DNA of 20,833 nt from Gnetum montanum (Eukaryota > Streptophyta > Gnetopsida > Gnetales > Gnetaceae). Position numbers and translations under genes: made by a program. The notes beneath the pieces were generated by a model that worked only from the letters and a program-made list of their open reading frames with translations, ran no database searches and had not been told where the DNA came from. The stretch lies in assembly GCA_015680685.1 (NCBI GenBank), contig MNCI01029312.1:437837-458669 (forward strand), read 5' to 3'. Shown piece by piece: positions 6,992 to 17,083 of the stretch. Numbering within the stretch: position 1 is the stretch's first letter; the number at the start of each line of letters is the position of its first letter.

Positions 6992-7421
6992 ATTCTTACA
7001 GTTAAGACTTTAACTCTTGCTCCAAATGACATTACTAGAGCCTACGGACTCTTTGAATGTGGGTTTGTCAGGGCATTAATGACATAAGCCTACTTTGGGG
7101 AGGACCCACTAGCATTCCTATTTGGTGCATCAGTTAAATTCTTTCCTTTAACATTTTTGCAATTCACTTTATTTTTTTCATTTCCATCTTGACATCCATT
7201 TCACCGATGTTATAGTTGTCTCTTTTTCTCCATCTTTCTTGTTCTTTATTCTTTCTCCATTCTCTCACTACTGGAGGTTTGCTCTTAGTCATGGGGGTTT
7301 GAAACCAAATTTTTTTCAATTTTCTCCTAACCCTTACACCTTCGATAGTCACCATTATTATATCTCCAGATCCACATCAGCCATACCACAACTCAACCAA
7401 TGGACCTTTCACCGAAGTAAG

Positions 7422-7482
7422 GTATCAATTGCATTGTGATTCATGTACCCTTGCTAGTATAAAGATTGTGTTGTGTGTGTAG
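7422..7482 (+). other. Intron-like segment with consensus borders (copy 2)
   Basis: GTATCA at the 5' border, TTGTGTGTGTAG at the 3' border and TTGCTAGT as a branch-like site, 61 nt long, aligned with 1102-1161. The leading exon has one extra base relative to copy 1, so the joined frame differs here. The downstream exon is open through DDNHATMDWIWREHLEW to TAA 7650-7652. Confidence 0.35.
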
Positions 7483-7652
7483 ATGACAATCATGCAACAA
7501 TGGATTGGATCTGGAGGGAACACTTGGAATGGATCGACACTGAAGTAGCTATGCAAAGAACAAGATGGATGGTGCGCTTACGGATGGACAACGAAAGGCA
7601 CAATATTGGTGTTGGTAGTAGCAAAATTTCTCTCTCTCTCTCTCTTTCTTAA
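7483..7652 (+). pseudogene. Open terminal segment of the candidate spliced ORF (copy 2)
   Basis: Uninterrupted protein-like frame after the intron-like segment: ATMDWIWREHLEWIDTEV, MQRTRWMVRLRMDNERHN, IGVGSSKISL and a Ser/Leu repeat made by a CT dinucleotide run. Copy 1 (1162-1368) encodes the same blocks across two frames. Rich in Trp, Arg and Met, without a domain that I recognise. Confidence 0.25.
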
Positions 7653-7840
7653 CTGCCAAATAAGGCCTAATGTCAAATGTATAAAGTGTTCACTCTTGTT
7701 GTTGTGAACACTAGTTTTTTCTTGTCTTGTAATGATGATCCATTCACATGTCACCCCATTCACCATTAGTTCCATTCAAGTCAATAATCCCATACCATCC
7801 CAATATTTTGTAAGGAACTCAAGGAAAATTTTTTATTTAG

Positions 7841-7851
7841 TCATGGGGGTA
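7841..7851 (+). promoter_or_regulatory. Polypurine tract of the right LTR
   Basis: TCATGGGGGTA abuts the LTR start TGATGGG, as at the left LTR. The upstream GAACTCAAGGA is the decayed form of GAACTCGAGGA (CpG to CpA). Confidence 0.65.
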
Positions 7852-7860
7852 TGATGGGAT

Positions 7861-7921
7861 GCGATATCGTGTCCACTGTAATATCACGTCTTCCCCTGCG
7901 ATATCACGTACGCGATATCGT
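7861..7921. repeat. Decayed palindrome cluster of the right LTR
   Basis: Sites read GCGATATCGT, GTAATATCAC, GCGATATCAC and GCGATATCGT. Against GCGATATCGC all six differences are C-to-T or G-to-A changes at CpG positions, the pattern left by deamination of methylated cytosine. Confidence 0.8.
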
Positions 7922-7937
7922 GGTGCACCACCAAGTC

Positions 7938-7945
7938 TATAAATA
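7938..7945 (+). promoter_or_regulatory. TATA box of the right LTR
   Basis: TATAAATA, identical to 1661-1668 in the left LTR. Confidence 0.7.
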
Positions 7946-8115
7946 AGAGGCAGCTTTCCCTTGTTTCATCATCTAGATCTAGACCCTTAGCATAACTCTG
8001 GCAGTTTTACCTCTCCAGAGATAGAATAATTTCCATGTGCCCACAGTAGGAGCTCCAAAGTGAACAGATCTTTATTCGAGCAGATATTGTACCTGAACAC
8101 AAGTTTCTGTACGAA

Positions 8116-8121
8116 AATAAA
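8116..8121 (+). terminator. Polyadenylation signal of element 1 transcripts
   Basis: AATAAA at the position equivalent to 1835-1840. As the 3' LTR copy this would be the functional one, with cleavage a little downstream, around 8140. Confidence 0.55.
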
Positions 8122-8657
8122 AACGAACTTCTTGGATAAACCTTGCAGTGCATGGACTAAGCTAGATAGAACTTTATTTATTGTTTACCATTTTAATGCT
8201 TTATTAGCTTATTAATTCTCTCTCAACCCTTCTCTTCTAGTTAAGTGCATTCAATACGACCGCTTCGAGCACGTGTGTTACGCTTGGTGATCCCAGTAAC
8301 GAATAACGTTTGGTAACCAAGGTTGCATTGGTTCAGGGTGTGAACGGTAAGTGGGAACGGATACTGATGTGAGGTTAATTAAGGCTTAGTTAGTTAGTTA
8401 AAGTTAGTTAATTAGTCTCTTCACCCTTCACCTCATTAGCATAGGAGATAAAACAGAAAAGATATAAAAATCATATACCTCAGACTTACTTAACCATACA
8501 ACCATGACAAATACAAGTAAGTTTGGGAAGACAATGAATGATTAACCTTAAGTGTTCCATGAGGCGTGTAGGCACTTAGTCTGTGGAGTTCAACCGGATC
8601 GTGCATGTAATGCTCGTATTCGTATGGTTGAGTGTATGGGTACCTCGCCACTCATCA

Positions 8658-10851
8658 GGCTCATAAACACCATTTTCATCCTAGCTCTCATCTTGTTATC
8701 CTAGATATTGTTCTTAATCAACTTTCATTTTTAAGTCTTAGCTTAACATGTTGCTTCTTATCCCTACAAGACTACAAATACATTTTTACATTCTCCATTT
8801 AATCTAAGTTTTTAACATAGCAAAAGGTCAACAAATGCAAATTGAAAATAAAGGATTTATCCTCCCTCTACTTGGGTAACCAAATATAAGTTGCACTTGT
8901 GTGATCCTAGTTAGGATTAGCGATTGGTGGTTGGTAGACCTTTATTTACCTCTCTTGTCATTATCTTAGAGAATGAGGCAAGTATTGATAAAATAATATT
9001 TAATTTCCATATAGTTTTCTCACTTGTATTTTTTTTGTAGAATAAGCAAGAGAACATTAGAACATTCAATATACTTTAAAAGGAGAAATCAAAGTATTGA
9101 GCATAGGAGCATGGAAGAAATACTAAAGCTAGAAAATCATCATGAATGTGGATTTTTTCAAGGATGAATACAATCTAAGAAGGGTAGATTGTCATGTTCC
9201 CATTCTTGAATAGTGCCACTACATAAGAAAGATGATGTCTCTTTATAACTGATGATGTAAACATTGTAATAAGACTTAAAAAGGGAAAGTTCTAATTATG
9301 AGTTGAAAGGGCATGTTATAAGAAAAGACATGTCTCTTGAGGTGACCTTTTGAGATTTGACCTAAGGTATTTATACTCGGGTAGTAGAGGTCATATCAAA
9401 ATGGAGTTGCAAAGACAGTAAAAGATAAGTAATAGGTGATAGGTGAAGTGGGTGTTGTTGTTTATGATTTGACTTTAGCATTGATGAGGTTGTTGTTTTT
9501 GCAACAAGCCTTATTGTTGGTGCTAGTCAAGTAGGAAATAGATTTTTGTTAAACTTATTTTAAATGATTTACTAGTCTCTAGTACCACCAAGGCATAGAA
9601 GCCCCCAAACAACCTCTATTAGTGTTTATAAACTAAATGTGACTCAAGGTATATAACAAGAAATAGTTATAGCTAATAGAAATATCTACATTAAGAATTT
9701 ATGTCTTATATGTAATTGATTTCTATCCCTTTTAGTTGTCTTTTAGCATGATTTAAAAGAATTGAATACCTTTCCTATAAGTCTAGCTTTTATTTCTTGT
9801 GCAGAATACATAAAATAAATTGATGGTTTTATAGAAAGCATTTATCTTAAATTATAAACTAGATAACTTTCCAAAATAGAATCTCAAATGCTTTACTAAA
9901 TAGACTAGGAAACTAAGGAAACAAAATTATTCCTAAAGTTCAAAAATGCATGAAGATGAAAATAGTTTTGTGCTAGACTTGTTAAGAACTACAATTCTTA
10001 AAAGCTATGTCAACCAACTAGAATAACAAAAATAAGCTAAACCTCAGCTTATAGAGAAAATATCCAATTCCAAAATTGATGATCCTTTCATGTGTGACTA
10101 TGCAGCTTTCAAGATAAAAAAATAAATAAATATTAACCAACTACAAATACAAGCTAAAATATATAGAAGAACTTGTTTAAAATTTCATTCTATTGGATAA
10201 TCTTACAATCCTCTTTTTGATATCCTAGATGTAATCCTTCACTCTTAGCCTAATCTTTAACAAATTTTCTTTGGCCTTTATATAACAACCTTTGGTAGTT
10301 ACAAACATTATTGAAATAAAAAGCTACATTTGCATCGTGTCTTGTTCATATAATTTTAGGGTGTTGGATAACTATTTAGTTAATAAATTCCCCTCATTCT
10401 TTGAATTTGTAGCCTCTCAACTAGTAATTATCATGATTTGGAAAAACCTTTTATCATCCTGATTCATTGTATTTTAGTTTAAAACCATTAAGGTTCTTTA
10501 AGGATTTATTTAATGCTCTATTCTTTTACAATTGATTTAGTTATGAAATTCATCATTTCTATTGAAGTAGCTCCTATGCTGCTTTGATTCTAAGCTTTTT
10601 CCTCACTAATTTCATTAGTAACTATTATAATTAAATTCAAATGATCTAGTTTGTACTAGAGTAATAGTTTACTATTCCTTCTAAGTTAAATCAATACTTC
10701 TTGCTCCATTCTATACATCTACACAAATAAGGCTTTTTTTTATGAAGTCACTATTTTGAGTTTCAATGATGGCTTTGTGCTCCCCTTAGCTCTATTTCAT
10801 TTTTGAAATCTACATGTAGCTTCTATCTCTGTATTGTTATTAGCTTTAGTG
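8658..10851. other. AT-rich sequence without recognisable genes
   Basis: No frame of useful length on either strand and no protein motif that I can recognise. GGCTC directly after the LTR would be one half of a target-site duplication if 8657 is the outer end of element 1. This may be flanking DNA or the 5' part of the older element 2; no LTR was found. Confidence 0.5.
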
Positions 10852-11480
10852 TGGATGCTAACTTGTAGAGCACTTTTTAAATTTTCTTGTAGAACTAGAT
10901 TTCAACTCCATAAATTCATTCTATGAACGAGTTGATGCAAAAGATCTACTTTTTATAGTTTTAAATTTAGTATTAATGAGTTTGTTAAAGGAGCTAACAT
11001 TGTAGAACTAATTGTGAACTTTTTCGTTGAATGAAGTTTCAACTTCATAAAGAACCTTTACAAGCTTACATGGCAGAATCATTTCACTCTTGCTTAGATA
11101 CTTGAAATGAGATTCTACGAGCCTCATCTACAAGTTGACATGGTAGAGCTTGTTTCACAACTACTTTGAAAGGCCAAATTTAGCTCTATGAGCAATTTCC
11201 TTTCTTTAGCACTAATGTGGAGAAGAAAAGCTTAAGCTTTAACATTGTTCTTTCCTCTAAATCTGACTTGGTAGAGCCAATTTTAAGTGTTTTTGTAGAA
11301 CTACTTTTTAGATCTACAAATCACTTGTTAATGAATGATGCTAACATAGCAAATATAAAAGGGCTTTTCTTATAGAGATAATTTCAAGTTCTAAGAGTTT
11401 CATCTACATGATGACATGGCTTGATGATGATTTGTGAAACACCACTAAGAAATTCACATTACAACTTGTTGGCATTTAAC
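10852..11480 (+). repeat. Highly degenerate tandem array, period about 70 bp
   Basis: About nine units can be set out by a recurring start resembling GCTNACATGGTAGAGC: about 10857, 10929, 10991, 11064, 11134, 11210, 11263, 11339 and 11411. Several also share TTGTAGAACTA, TTTCAACTTCAT and CATCTACAAG. Spacing ranges from 53 to 77 bp. The units are too diverged for precise borders, so the array is old. Confidence 0.45.
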
Positions 11481-11739
11481 CTTCACCATTAAACTTGAGG
11501 TAGAATCTTATTGTTAATGTGAGGTTTTTAGTTCACAAGGTGCAATCTCACATACTTTAACTTATCAGGCATGAAAAATACCTCATAAGTTATTGTTGCC
11601 TCATTTCCCAAGTCGAAAAAAGCTACATTGGGTATGTATAGAGGCTTGGGAGGGCTAAAAATGCCATTTTGGTTTCCAAATTTAGGTTTTTCATGATACT
11701 TTTGTTGGTCATGGCAATTAATACTTTTTTGGGAAACAT

Positions 11740-13260
11740 CATGGTTAGCATACTTTCCATGGAACCTAGTGTACCTTTTCCAGGGCTAGTGTATCTTTGG
11801 TGGAGTAAACATGTATTTTCAAAGCTAGAGTATCTTTTTTAGAGCTAGCATATTTTTGGTGATTTTTGTGCATCAAACTTATCAAAAATTGAAAAAAAAA
11901 TTGAGGTGTGATGGTCTTCACACCTACAATTTGCAAAAATTTGTTAGCAATCATGGTAGAGATTTGCAGCAATGTATCAATACCAAGAAGCCTAGTTAAA
12001 CGAAGTCAAACCACATTACAAGGACATTTTTGCAAATTAGCAATTGGCCAAGCATTAGAGACTCTTAGTGCAATTTCATAGTAGCAAAAATTCAAGCAAT
12101 CATGTAGAATTTTACAACCAACATAGCAGATCTAGATATGTGAACCATCAAGAATTTTCAAAAGTTGAAGCTTGGAAGCATTTGAATCATGCAATCCAAC
12201 TATAGTACATAATTTTCCAATTTTATCAAACTTTAAGCATCACTTGGGTAGCTCGTTGTGCACCTAGGTACATACTTGTACTCATTTGAACTCTTTTCTA
12301 TTAGTATTTTATTGTTTCAATATAATTTATAGTTCATTTGTTTGTGCAAGTTTATTTCAACTTAATTATTTTTCTTTCTCTTAGGTTCAATCTACATTTT
12401 CCATTGAATTTATTTGCATTTTTTTACACTTCCTAAGTTCCTAGGTGATCAACAAGATTGTGTAGGGTGCCTTGGATCCTATTTCTTGGAGGTCCTTGGG
12501 ATCCAATGTTAAATTGTTCATCAGGGAGCTTCAATTTTCCAACATTGAACTTTTCCTATGCAATTGTTTCTAGTGCTAGAAGGAGGACTACTATCCGAGT
12601 TCTTCATCTAATCCAATGTGGCCTTTTTTAAAGCCAATTTTCATGAATCTGAACTTTTAAAATCTATAATCAAACCTACCAAGAAACCAATGTTGTCGTA
12701 CATCCTCCTACAACTACTACCCAATGTATTAATTACAACTTAGTTTGGGTGCTCACAAAAATTTCACAATAGTTATTGGACTTTTTAAAAGGCCAATGTA
12801 TCTTTTGAGTCAACCTAAGTGTTATTTACATTTGAATTTTCCTTTGGGTTTCCCAAAGACAAGCATAGTTTTGCTAGTTGCCAATCACTTTGTGTTGTGA
12901 AATTTCTATATTTGGGTTTACTTAAAAAGCTAAGTGTAGCTTTATCAAGAATTCTTAACGTCTTTTTTTAAAGTTAACCAACATACCTCTCTTTCATAAA
13001 ACTAGCGTACTTTTCCTAAAATACCCAATGTATCTTTGTGTAAATTACTATATCTATTATTACCACATCAATACGCAACATAGTTTTTTCATAAAGAAGA
13101 ATATACCAATACTTTTTAAACAAGGCAAACCAAAAATTGCCTTTCTTACATCCAACGTATTTATTTCTAGAAATCAAGTGTATCTATTTTATTTAAATAC
13201 GAAACCATTGTATTCCCTACAAACATCACCATCTTTTTATAAGTAACCAATACCAATGTA
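11740..13260 (+). repeat. Region with recurrent GTGTATCTTT / GCGTACTTTT motif
   Basis: Related words recur irregularly, for example CTAGTGTACCTTTTCC (11767), CTAGTGTATCTTT (11786), CTAGAGTATCTTTT (11824), CCAATGTATCTTTT (12793), CTAGCGTACTTTTCC (13001) and CCAATGTATCTTT (13025), often separated by 20-40 bp within clusters. They look like remnants of a short-period array interrupted between about 11860 and 12780. No gene is seen in this region or in 11481-11739. Confidence 0.35.
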
Positions 13261-13510
13261 GTCTTACCTATGTCAATTAGTTGCATCAAAAATAGTGCAA
13301 AGATAAGAAACAAACATATGTACTTTCACATCTATTTTTTTCCAACAACCAATTATAGTGTAGGCATTTGATCCATGAACTCCAAGAAATCTTAAAATTT
13401 ATATTAATAAATTAATTTTAATTTTCACTAGTGTAGTGCATAGCACTATGACTACAACCTACATTGCACTTACAATTGCAATGTTCACCATTTCTACAGA
13501 CAAAATCATT

Positions 13511-13554
13511 TATACATTGGGTAATTCCACTTTATACATTGGGTAATTCCACTT
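13511..13554 (+). repeat. Perfect 22 bp tandem duplication
   Basis: Two identical adjacent copies of a 22 bp unit beginning TATACATTGGG and ending CCACTT. Their identity amid strongly decayed sequence indicates a recent event such as replication slippage. About 90 bp upstream of the element 2 gag frame. Confidence 0.9.
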
Positions 13555-13640
13555 GTTGGGATTTTTAATCAGAGATTAAATTAAATACCTTGCTAGTGCC
13601 TTTCAACAAATCAACTATATTACCCATGAAATTGAATGAT

Positions 13641-15669
13641 ATGGCATCCAACCAAGATGTAGTGTGAGTGTATGACCCAAAGGACCTTGCTATGGCTGAG
13701 CATAGGCAATTCCTTAGGCAAAGGAGGAAATGCCTAGAATTTGCTGTTATAAATGAAGATCATTACAATTTCTTTTATGCTAAAATCTAAGTTGGCCTAC
13801 TCATTCCATGGGTGAAATCTAAGTCCAAATGTGAGTTTGATTTAATCCACAAGAATGAGAAGGAGTACATTCCTTCTCCTTATGACAAAATACAACTAAA
13901 CAACATTCACACACACATACTATCTCAAATGATTCAGATGGATGAGTTGACTAAAGAGGCCAACTAATAGAGTCATCATGAAGAGCATGATGAATTTGAG
14001 AACAAACTTGAACTTGACAACTTCATAGAGAGCCTTTTCCAACAATTGGCTTCCCAATCCATTGCACCTAGTTTAGCCTCTTCTACCTCTTCTATGGGGT
14101 AAGTTCCTCAACCATTTTCTCCTCCTTCCTATCCTACTATGCTTGGGTTAACATCCATCATAGCCACCCACTAGGCACAACTTGTGCCTCAATGAATCTC
14201 TCTTTTCTTCTCAATGCCTTTTGCCATGTGGCCTAGATCTGCATAGCCATGACCTATGGTGTTCACCATAACTCATCCCTTTTCTATACTAGTGGGCCCC
14301 TTAGTGGGATCCTAGGCGACCCAAGCATCACATACACTATTTCCCCACTTTATCCCCTAAATACTGGCACAATCATCATTTTCATTGTTTAACTGTCCTA
14401 CAATAGTGATTACCTAACCTCTTCCCTTTGTATTGTAGCCCATCGAGAGATCAAAAGCCATCCAATTTACACTACAACCATATGTACAGAGTCCACAAGC
14501 TACTACAGTACCTTAAGGCTTGGATCAAGCCTTCCAAATAATCCAAGACCTTATGAAAGAGTTCAATAATTTTAAAGCTTCAACTACACAAATAGTCAAG
14601 TTGGATTTTTATCAAGATGATTTAATTAGTTTCACTATCCCAAAAATAGCTCTTTTTCTAAGCATTCCCATATGACAACTCACCAAGTACAATGCGAAGG
14701 ATGATTCTAATGCTCACCTCACCATCTTTCACTCTAAGTGGCTATTGCTATAGGCATTGACACACACCATATTGCAAATATTCCCCATGTCTCTTAATGG
14801 GAAAGATTTAGATTGGTACCATGCATTACCAAGAGGATCTATCACCTTACTAGAAGACTTGATATCATAGATTGTGATTCCTTTCAAGTATAACTTGAAC
14901 CTAGAGACCACCTTGGACCAATTGATGAAAATGAAACTAGGGTCTGTTGAACCTATTCAGAAGTTCATCCAATGATGGAATGCTTTACTTAGTGAGATTT
15001 CTAAAGCTATAGCCAAATTTCATCTTTTGGCCATCTTCAAAGGGATGGTCAATGACTTCATCAAGTCTAAACTATATTACTTAGACTTGCAGTCTCTTAG
15101 TAGAGCTTTCTATAGAGGATGTTGTTGAGGCCAATCATGATCCCACCTACTTGATGTATAAAAATCAACATAGACATAAGGACAAAGAGAAGGGGAAAAA
15201 AGCCATGTAGTTGTGGTCACTATGGCCAAAGATAATAAAATCATAGAGGGGTTAAAAAAAATCATCCCAAGGTCCCTACTATAACAAACTAACCATCAAC
15301 ATTGAAGGCCTCTACATCAAATAGCACAGGGCCTAAAAAGATCGATATAAGCATACCAAATTTCACCTAAAATCTTCTAAGCTTCTTGATCAATTACTTA
15401 GGAGTGGCTAAATTGAATATAAGTAGATGATTGAGAATTCCCATAAGAGGCATCATCAATTATGTGAAATTGAAAAGGATTCCACTCTAGCAACCAAGGA
15501 TGATCCACCTCTGCCTAAGTATTTCAAAATTGAGTATTTCTACCACCATCATTAGTTGCCAAGTCAAGATACTAAATTCTACCTAGCCTTGAAGGATGAC
15601 CCACAAAAGATGATAGATAATAGAGAGCTAGTGTTTGATGCCTCCAATCCAATTAGGTCACAAAACTAG
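13641..15669 (+). pseudogene. gag: Element 2: Tat-lineage gag polyprotein (heavily decayed)
   Basis: From ATG 13641 a single frame can be followed for about 1.6 kb through many in-frame stops (the first at about 13662). It opens MASNQDVV, then YDPKDLAMAEHRQFLRQRRK. The capsid domain is at about 14600-15110: KYNAKDDSNAHL, SLNGKDLDWYHALPRGS, FKYNLNLETTLDQL and SVEPIQKFIQ, in the order and spacing of the Retrotrans_gag domain of Tat-type gypsy elements. After a frame change near 15240-15400, a degenerate C-terminal block at 15511-15640 (PKYFKIEYFYHHH, then DTKFYLALKDDPQKMID) corresponds to the Tat zinc-finger segment. There Phe and Tyr stand where family members have cysteines. Clearly older than element 1. 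Confidence 0.65.
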
Positions 15670-15672
15670 TCA

Positions 15673-16128
15673 ATGAAGCTCTACAAAGACCCGTTGAATG
15701 CAAATAATATCCCATACACCATAGTTTTATTTAACCTAAGTAATATCCCAAGACCTGTACAAGACTCATATATGATTTGGGTACCTCCTAGCAATGAAAG
15801 GGGCCCTTCAAATTCATCTAGTTCAAGGACTCCTTTTGTTGTAAGGATACCATCACTAATGCCTCATAAAGAATTCTTCATCATTAGAATGCCCCCTTCC
15901 ACTACAACTAAATAGCATCCTTCCATGGTGGCCAACTTAATGACTTCTTCACAATCCAATAATAAGAAATTATTGACCAAACAAGAAAAAAATTCTATGT
16001 TAAATTCCAAAGCCAAAGATAACAAGCAAGCTAAGGCATGGAAGGAAGTGGGCCAACTGAAGTCCACCACTATTTCATCCATTCATATGAGCTCCAATGA
16101 AGGACAACAAGCCATAAGTAAAGGGTAA
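15673..16128 (+). pseudogene. Element 2 gag-protease linker
   Basis: Frame 1 is open for most of this stretch (one TAG at 15913-15915). It is low-complexity, Ser/Pro/Lys-rich protein (PPSNERGPSNSSSSRTPF, LLTKQEKNSMLNSKAKDNK), as expected between the zinc finger and protease of a Tat element. It follows directly from the zinc-finger block in the same frame and ends at TAA 16126-16128. No catalytic motif. Confidence 0.5.
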
Positions 16129-16488
16129 AGAGGCCAAGACACAAACCTTGAAACACGAAGTTTGTAGCCTAGGATGAATGGAGAAAGTCAAAGTCAATAA
16201 GAATGAGAAACCAACAACTAATAACAAAGAATTTCTCAACGTCATGGAAGATGTGAAATAATCATTGAAATAGAAAAATACCTTCCTTAGCTTATATGAC
16301 CTAGGGATGAATTCTACTACATATCACAAAGCCTTAGTGAAGATTTTGACCTTAATTTTTGTTAGTGAAAACATCCCCACTAATGAAGAGTCCATTCATG
16401 CAATGATGGTATGACCTTCATGTAGGGAAGAAATGAAGTCAACTACACTATTGTTTCAAGATAGCAAATTCAAAACTAGTCCCTAGGA

Positions 16489-17083
16489 TGGTGAGACAAC
16501 GAAGGCCCCCTCTCTTCATAACTATAAGGATTAGGCATTATAGAGTACATAGGGTGCATGTTAATGATGGAGTAGCCACTAACATTATACCTTGTAACAT
16601 AGTTGAGTAATTAGGCCTAGAGAAACACATGAAAAATACCTCTACCTCCACCTTTAAATCCTTTAATAGATCTTAAATCATAGTAAAAGGTTATATCTCC
16701 TTGGACTTCATAGTAGGGAAGAATTTCCCACAATAGCCAACTTCTTGGTGGCAGAAAAGATACTAGGATTTAACCTCATCTTGGGGAATCCCTAGCTAGC
16801 TCAATTATGACTATTTTCCTCTCTAATCAACCAAGAAATTCACTTGCCTTAGGAGGGAGGTAAGATAATTATTCATGGTGACCATGTAGTTCCATTAGTA
16901 GTCAACAAAATTGACATAGAGCAACGATTTGAAGTGGAATTTTAGGAAGAAACTCCTACTACTAAGGATGAAGTCAAGAATCTTGATAGAGCAAATGAAG
17001 CCAAAACTGACAACAATGAGACCATAGATACAACATGGGAAGCTCCCCTTCAATGTGGTTTGAGAAGGAAATGGGAATTATAA
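16489..17083 (+). pseudogene. Element 2: retropepsin (decayed, catalytic Asp replaced)
   Basis: Frame 0 gives PPLFITIRIRHYRVHRVHV, then NDGVATNIIPCNIVE, LGLEKHMKNTSTSTF and VKGYISLDFIVGKNFPQ; frame 2 continues FLVAEKILGFNLILGNP and INQEIHLP, EGGKIIIHGD. This follows Tat-type proteases block by block. Their active site usually reads I-D-D-G-S-A or similar; here it is V-N-D-G-V-A with AAT at 16563-16565, so the first Asp has become Asn (a G-to-A change). A frameshift lies near 16735, and there are several stops (16608-16610, 16674-16676). The tail to TAA 17081-17083 is acidic (DEVKNLDRANEAKTDNNE). No reverse transcriptase follows. Confidence 0.6.

Larger units (their letters stand above)
5932..7851 (+). 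mobile_element. 3' region of element 1 (copy 2)
   Basis: A 1.9 kb region between protease remnant and right LTR. From about 6376 it matches 1-1543; the part before that has no partner in the window. It contains a T-rich tandem repeat, a small frame with hydrophobic tail (6761-6991), an intron-like segment (7422-7482), and another GTCATGGGGG (7289). The frame at 6138-6446 (LELRELDAF-like region, ending AWMFSS) overlaps the start of the shared part but has no recognisable domain. Confidence 0.65.
1544..8657 (+). mobile_element. Element 1: non-autonomous Ty3/gypsy LTR retrotransposon (gag-protease only)
   Basis: Two direct repeats, 1544-2614 and 7852-8657, bound an internal region with gag and retropepsin remnants on the plus strand. 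Both repeats have a TATA box followed about 175 bp later by AATAAA. Both start TGATG and end CTCATCA, giving a 7 bp terminal inverted repeat in the left copy. Both are preceded by an ATGGGGG purine stretch. The capsid and protease sequences look Athila-like, although the CTCGAGGACGAG just upstream of the left polypurine stretch recalls chromovirus 3' ends. No reverse transcriptase, RNase H or integrase lies between protease and 3' LTR, so mobilisation would have needed another element's enzymes. The target-site duplication cannot be checked: the right flank is GGCTC, and the left LTR is preceded by more element sequence. Confidence 0.75.
7852..8657 (+). mobile_element. Right (3') LTR of element 1
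   Basis: This 806 bp repeat runs from TGATGGG to CTCATCA and matches the left LTR end to end apart from indels. It keeps palindrome sites 2-5 in degenerate form (7861, 7878, 7898, 7912) with the same 17/20/14 bp spacing, the TATA box (7938) and AATAAA (8116). It lacks the three U5 modules: the sequence corresponding to 1910-1918 is joined directly to the TACGAC of the fourth unit. Sequence after 8657 no longer matches that after 2614, which fixes the LTR end. Confidence 0.75.

Noticed and set aside
5932-8657. LTR of 2.7 kb starting TGCCCACC
   Set aside because: It has only TG/CA at its ends, whereas 1544 and 7852 give a matching inverted terminus and adjacent polypurine tract. Kept as the alternative model because the upstream boundary is outside the window.
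12460-12510. GGATCC-containing dyad as a regulatory site
   Set aside because: Short imperfect inverted repeat, not better than expected by chance in this much sequence.
13028-13246. Tyr/Phe/Ile-rich 72-residue frame
   Set aside because: Composition simply follows AT-rich DNA, and it lies across the recurrent GTATCTTT motif region.
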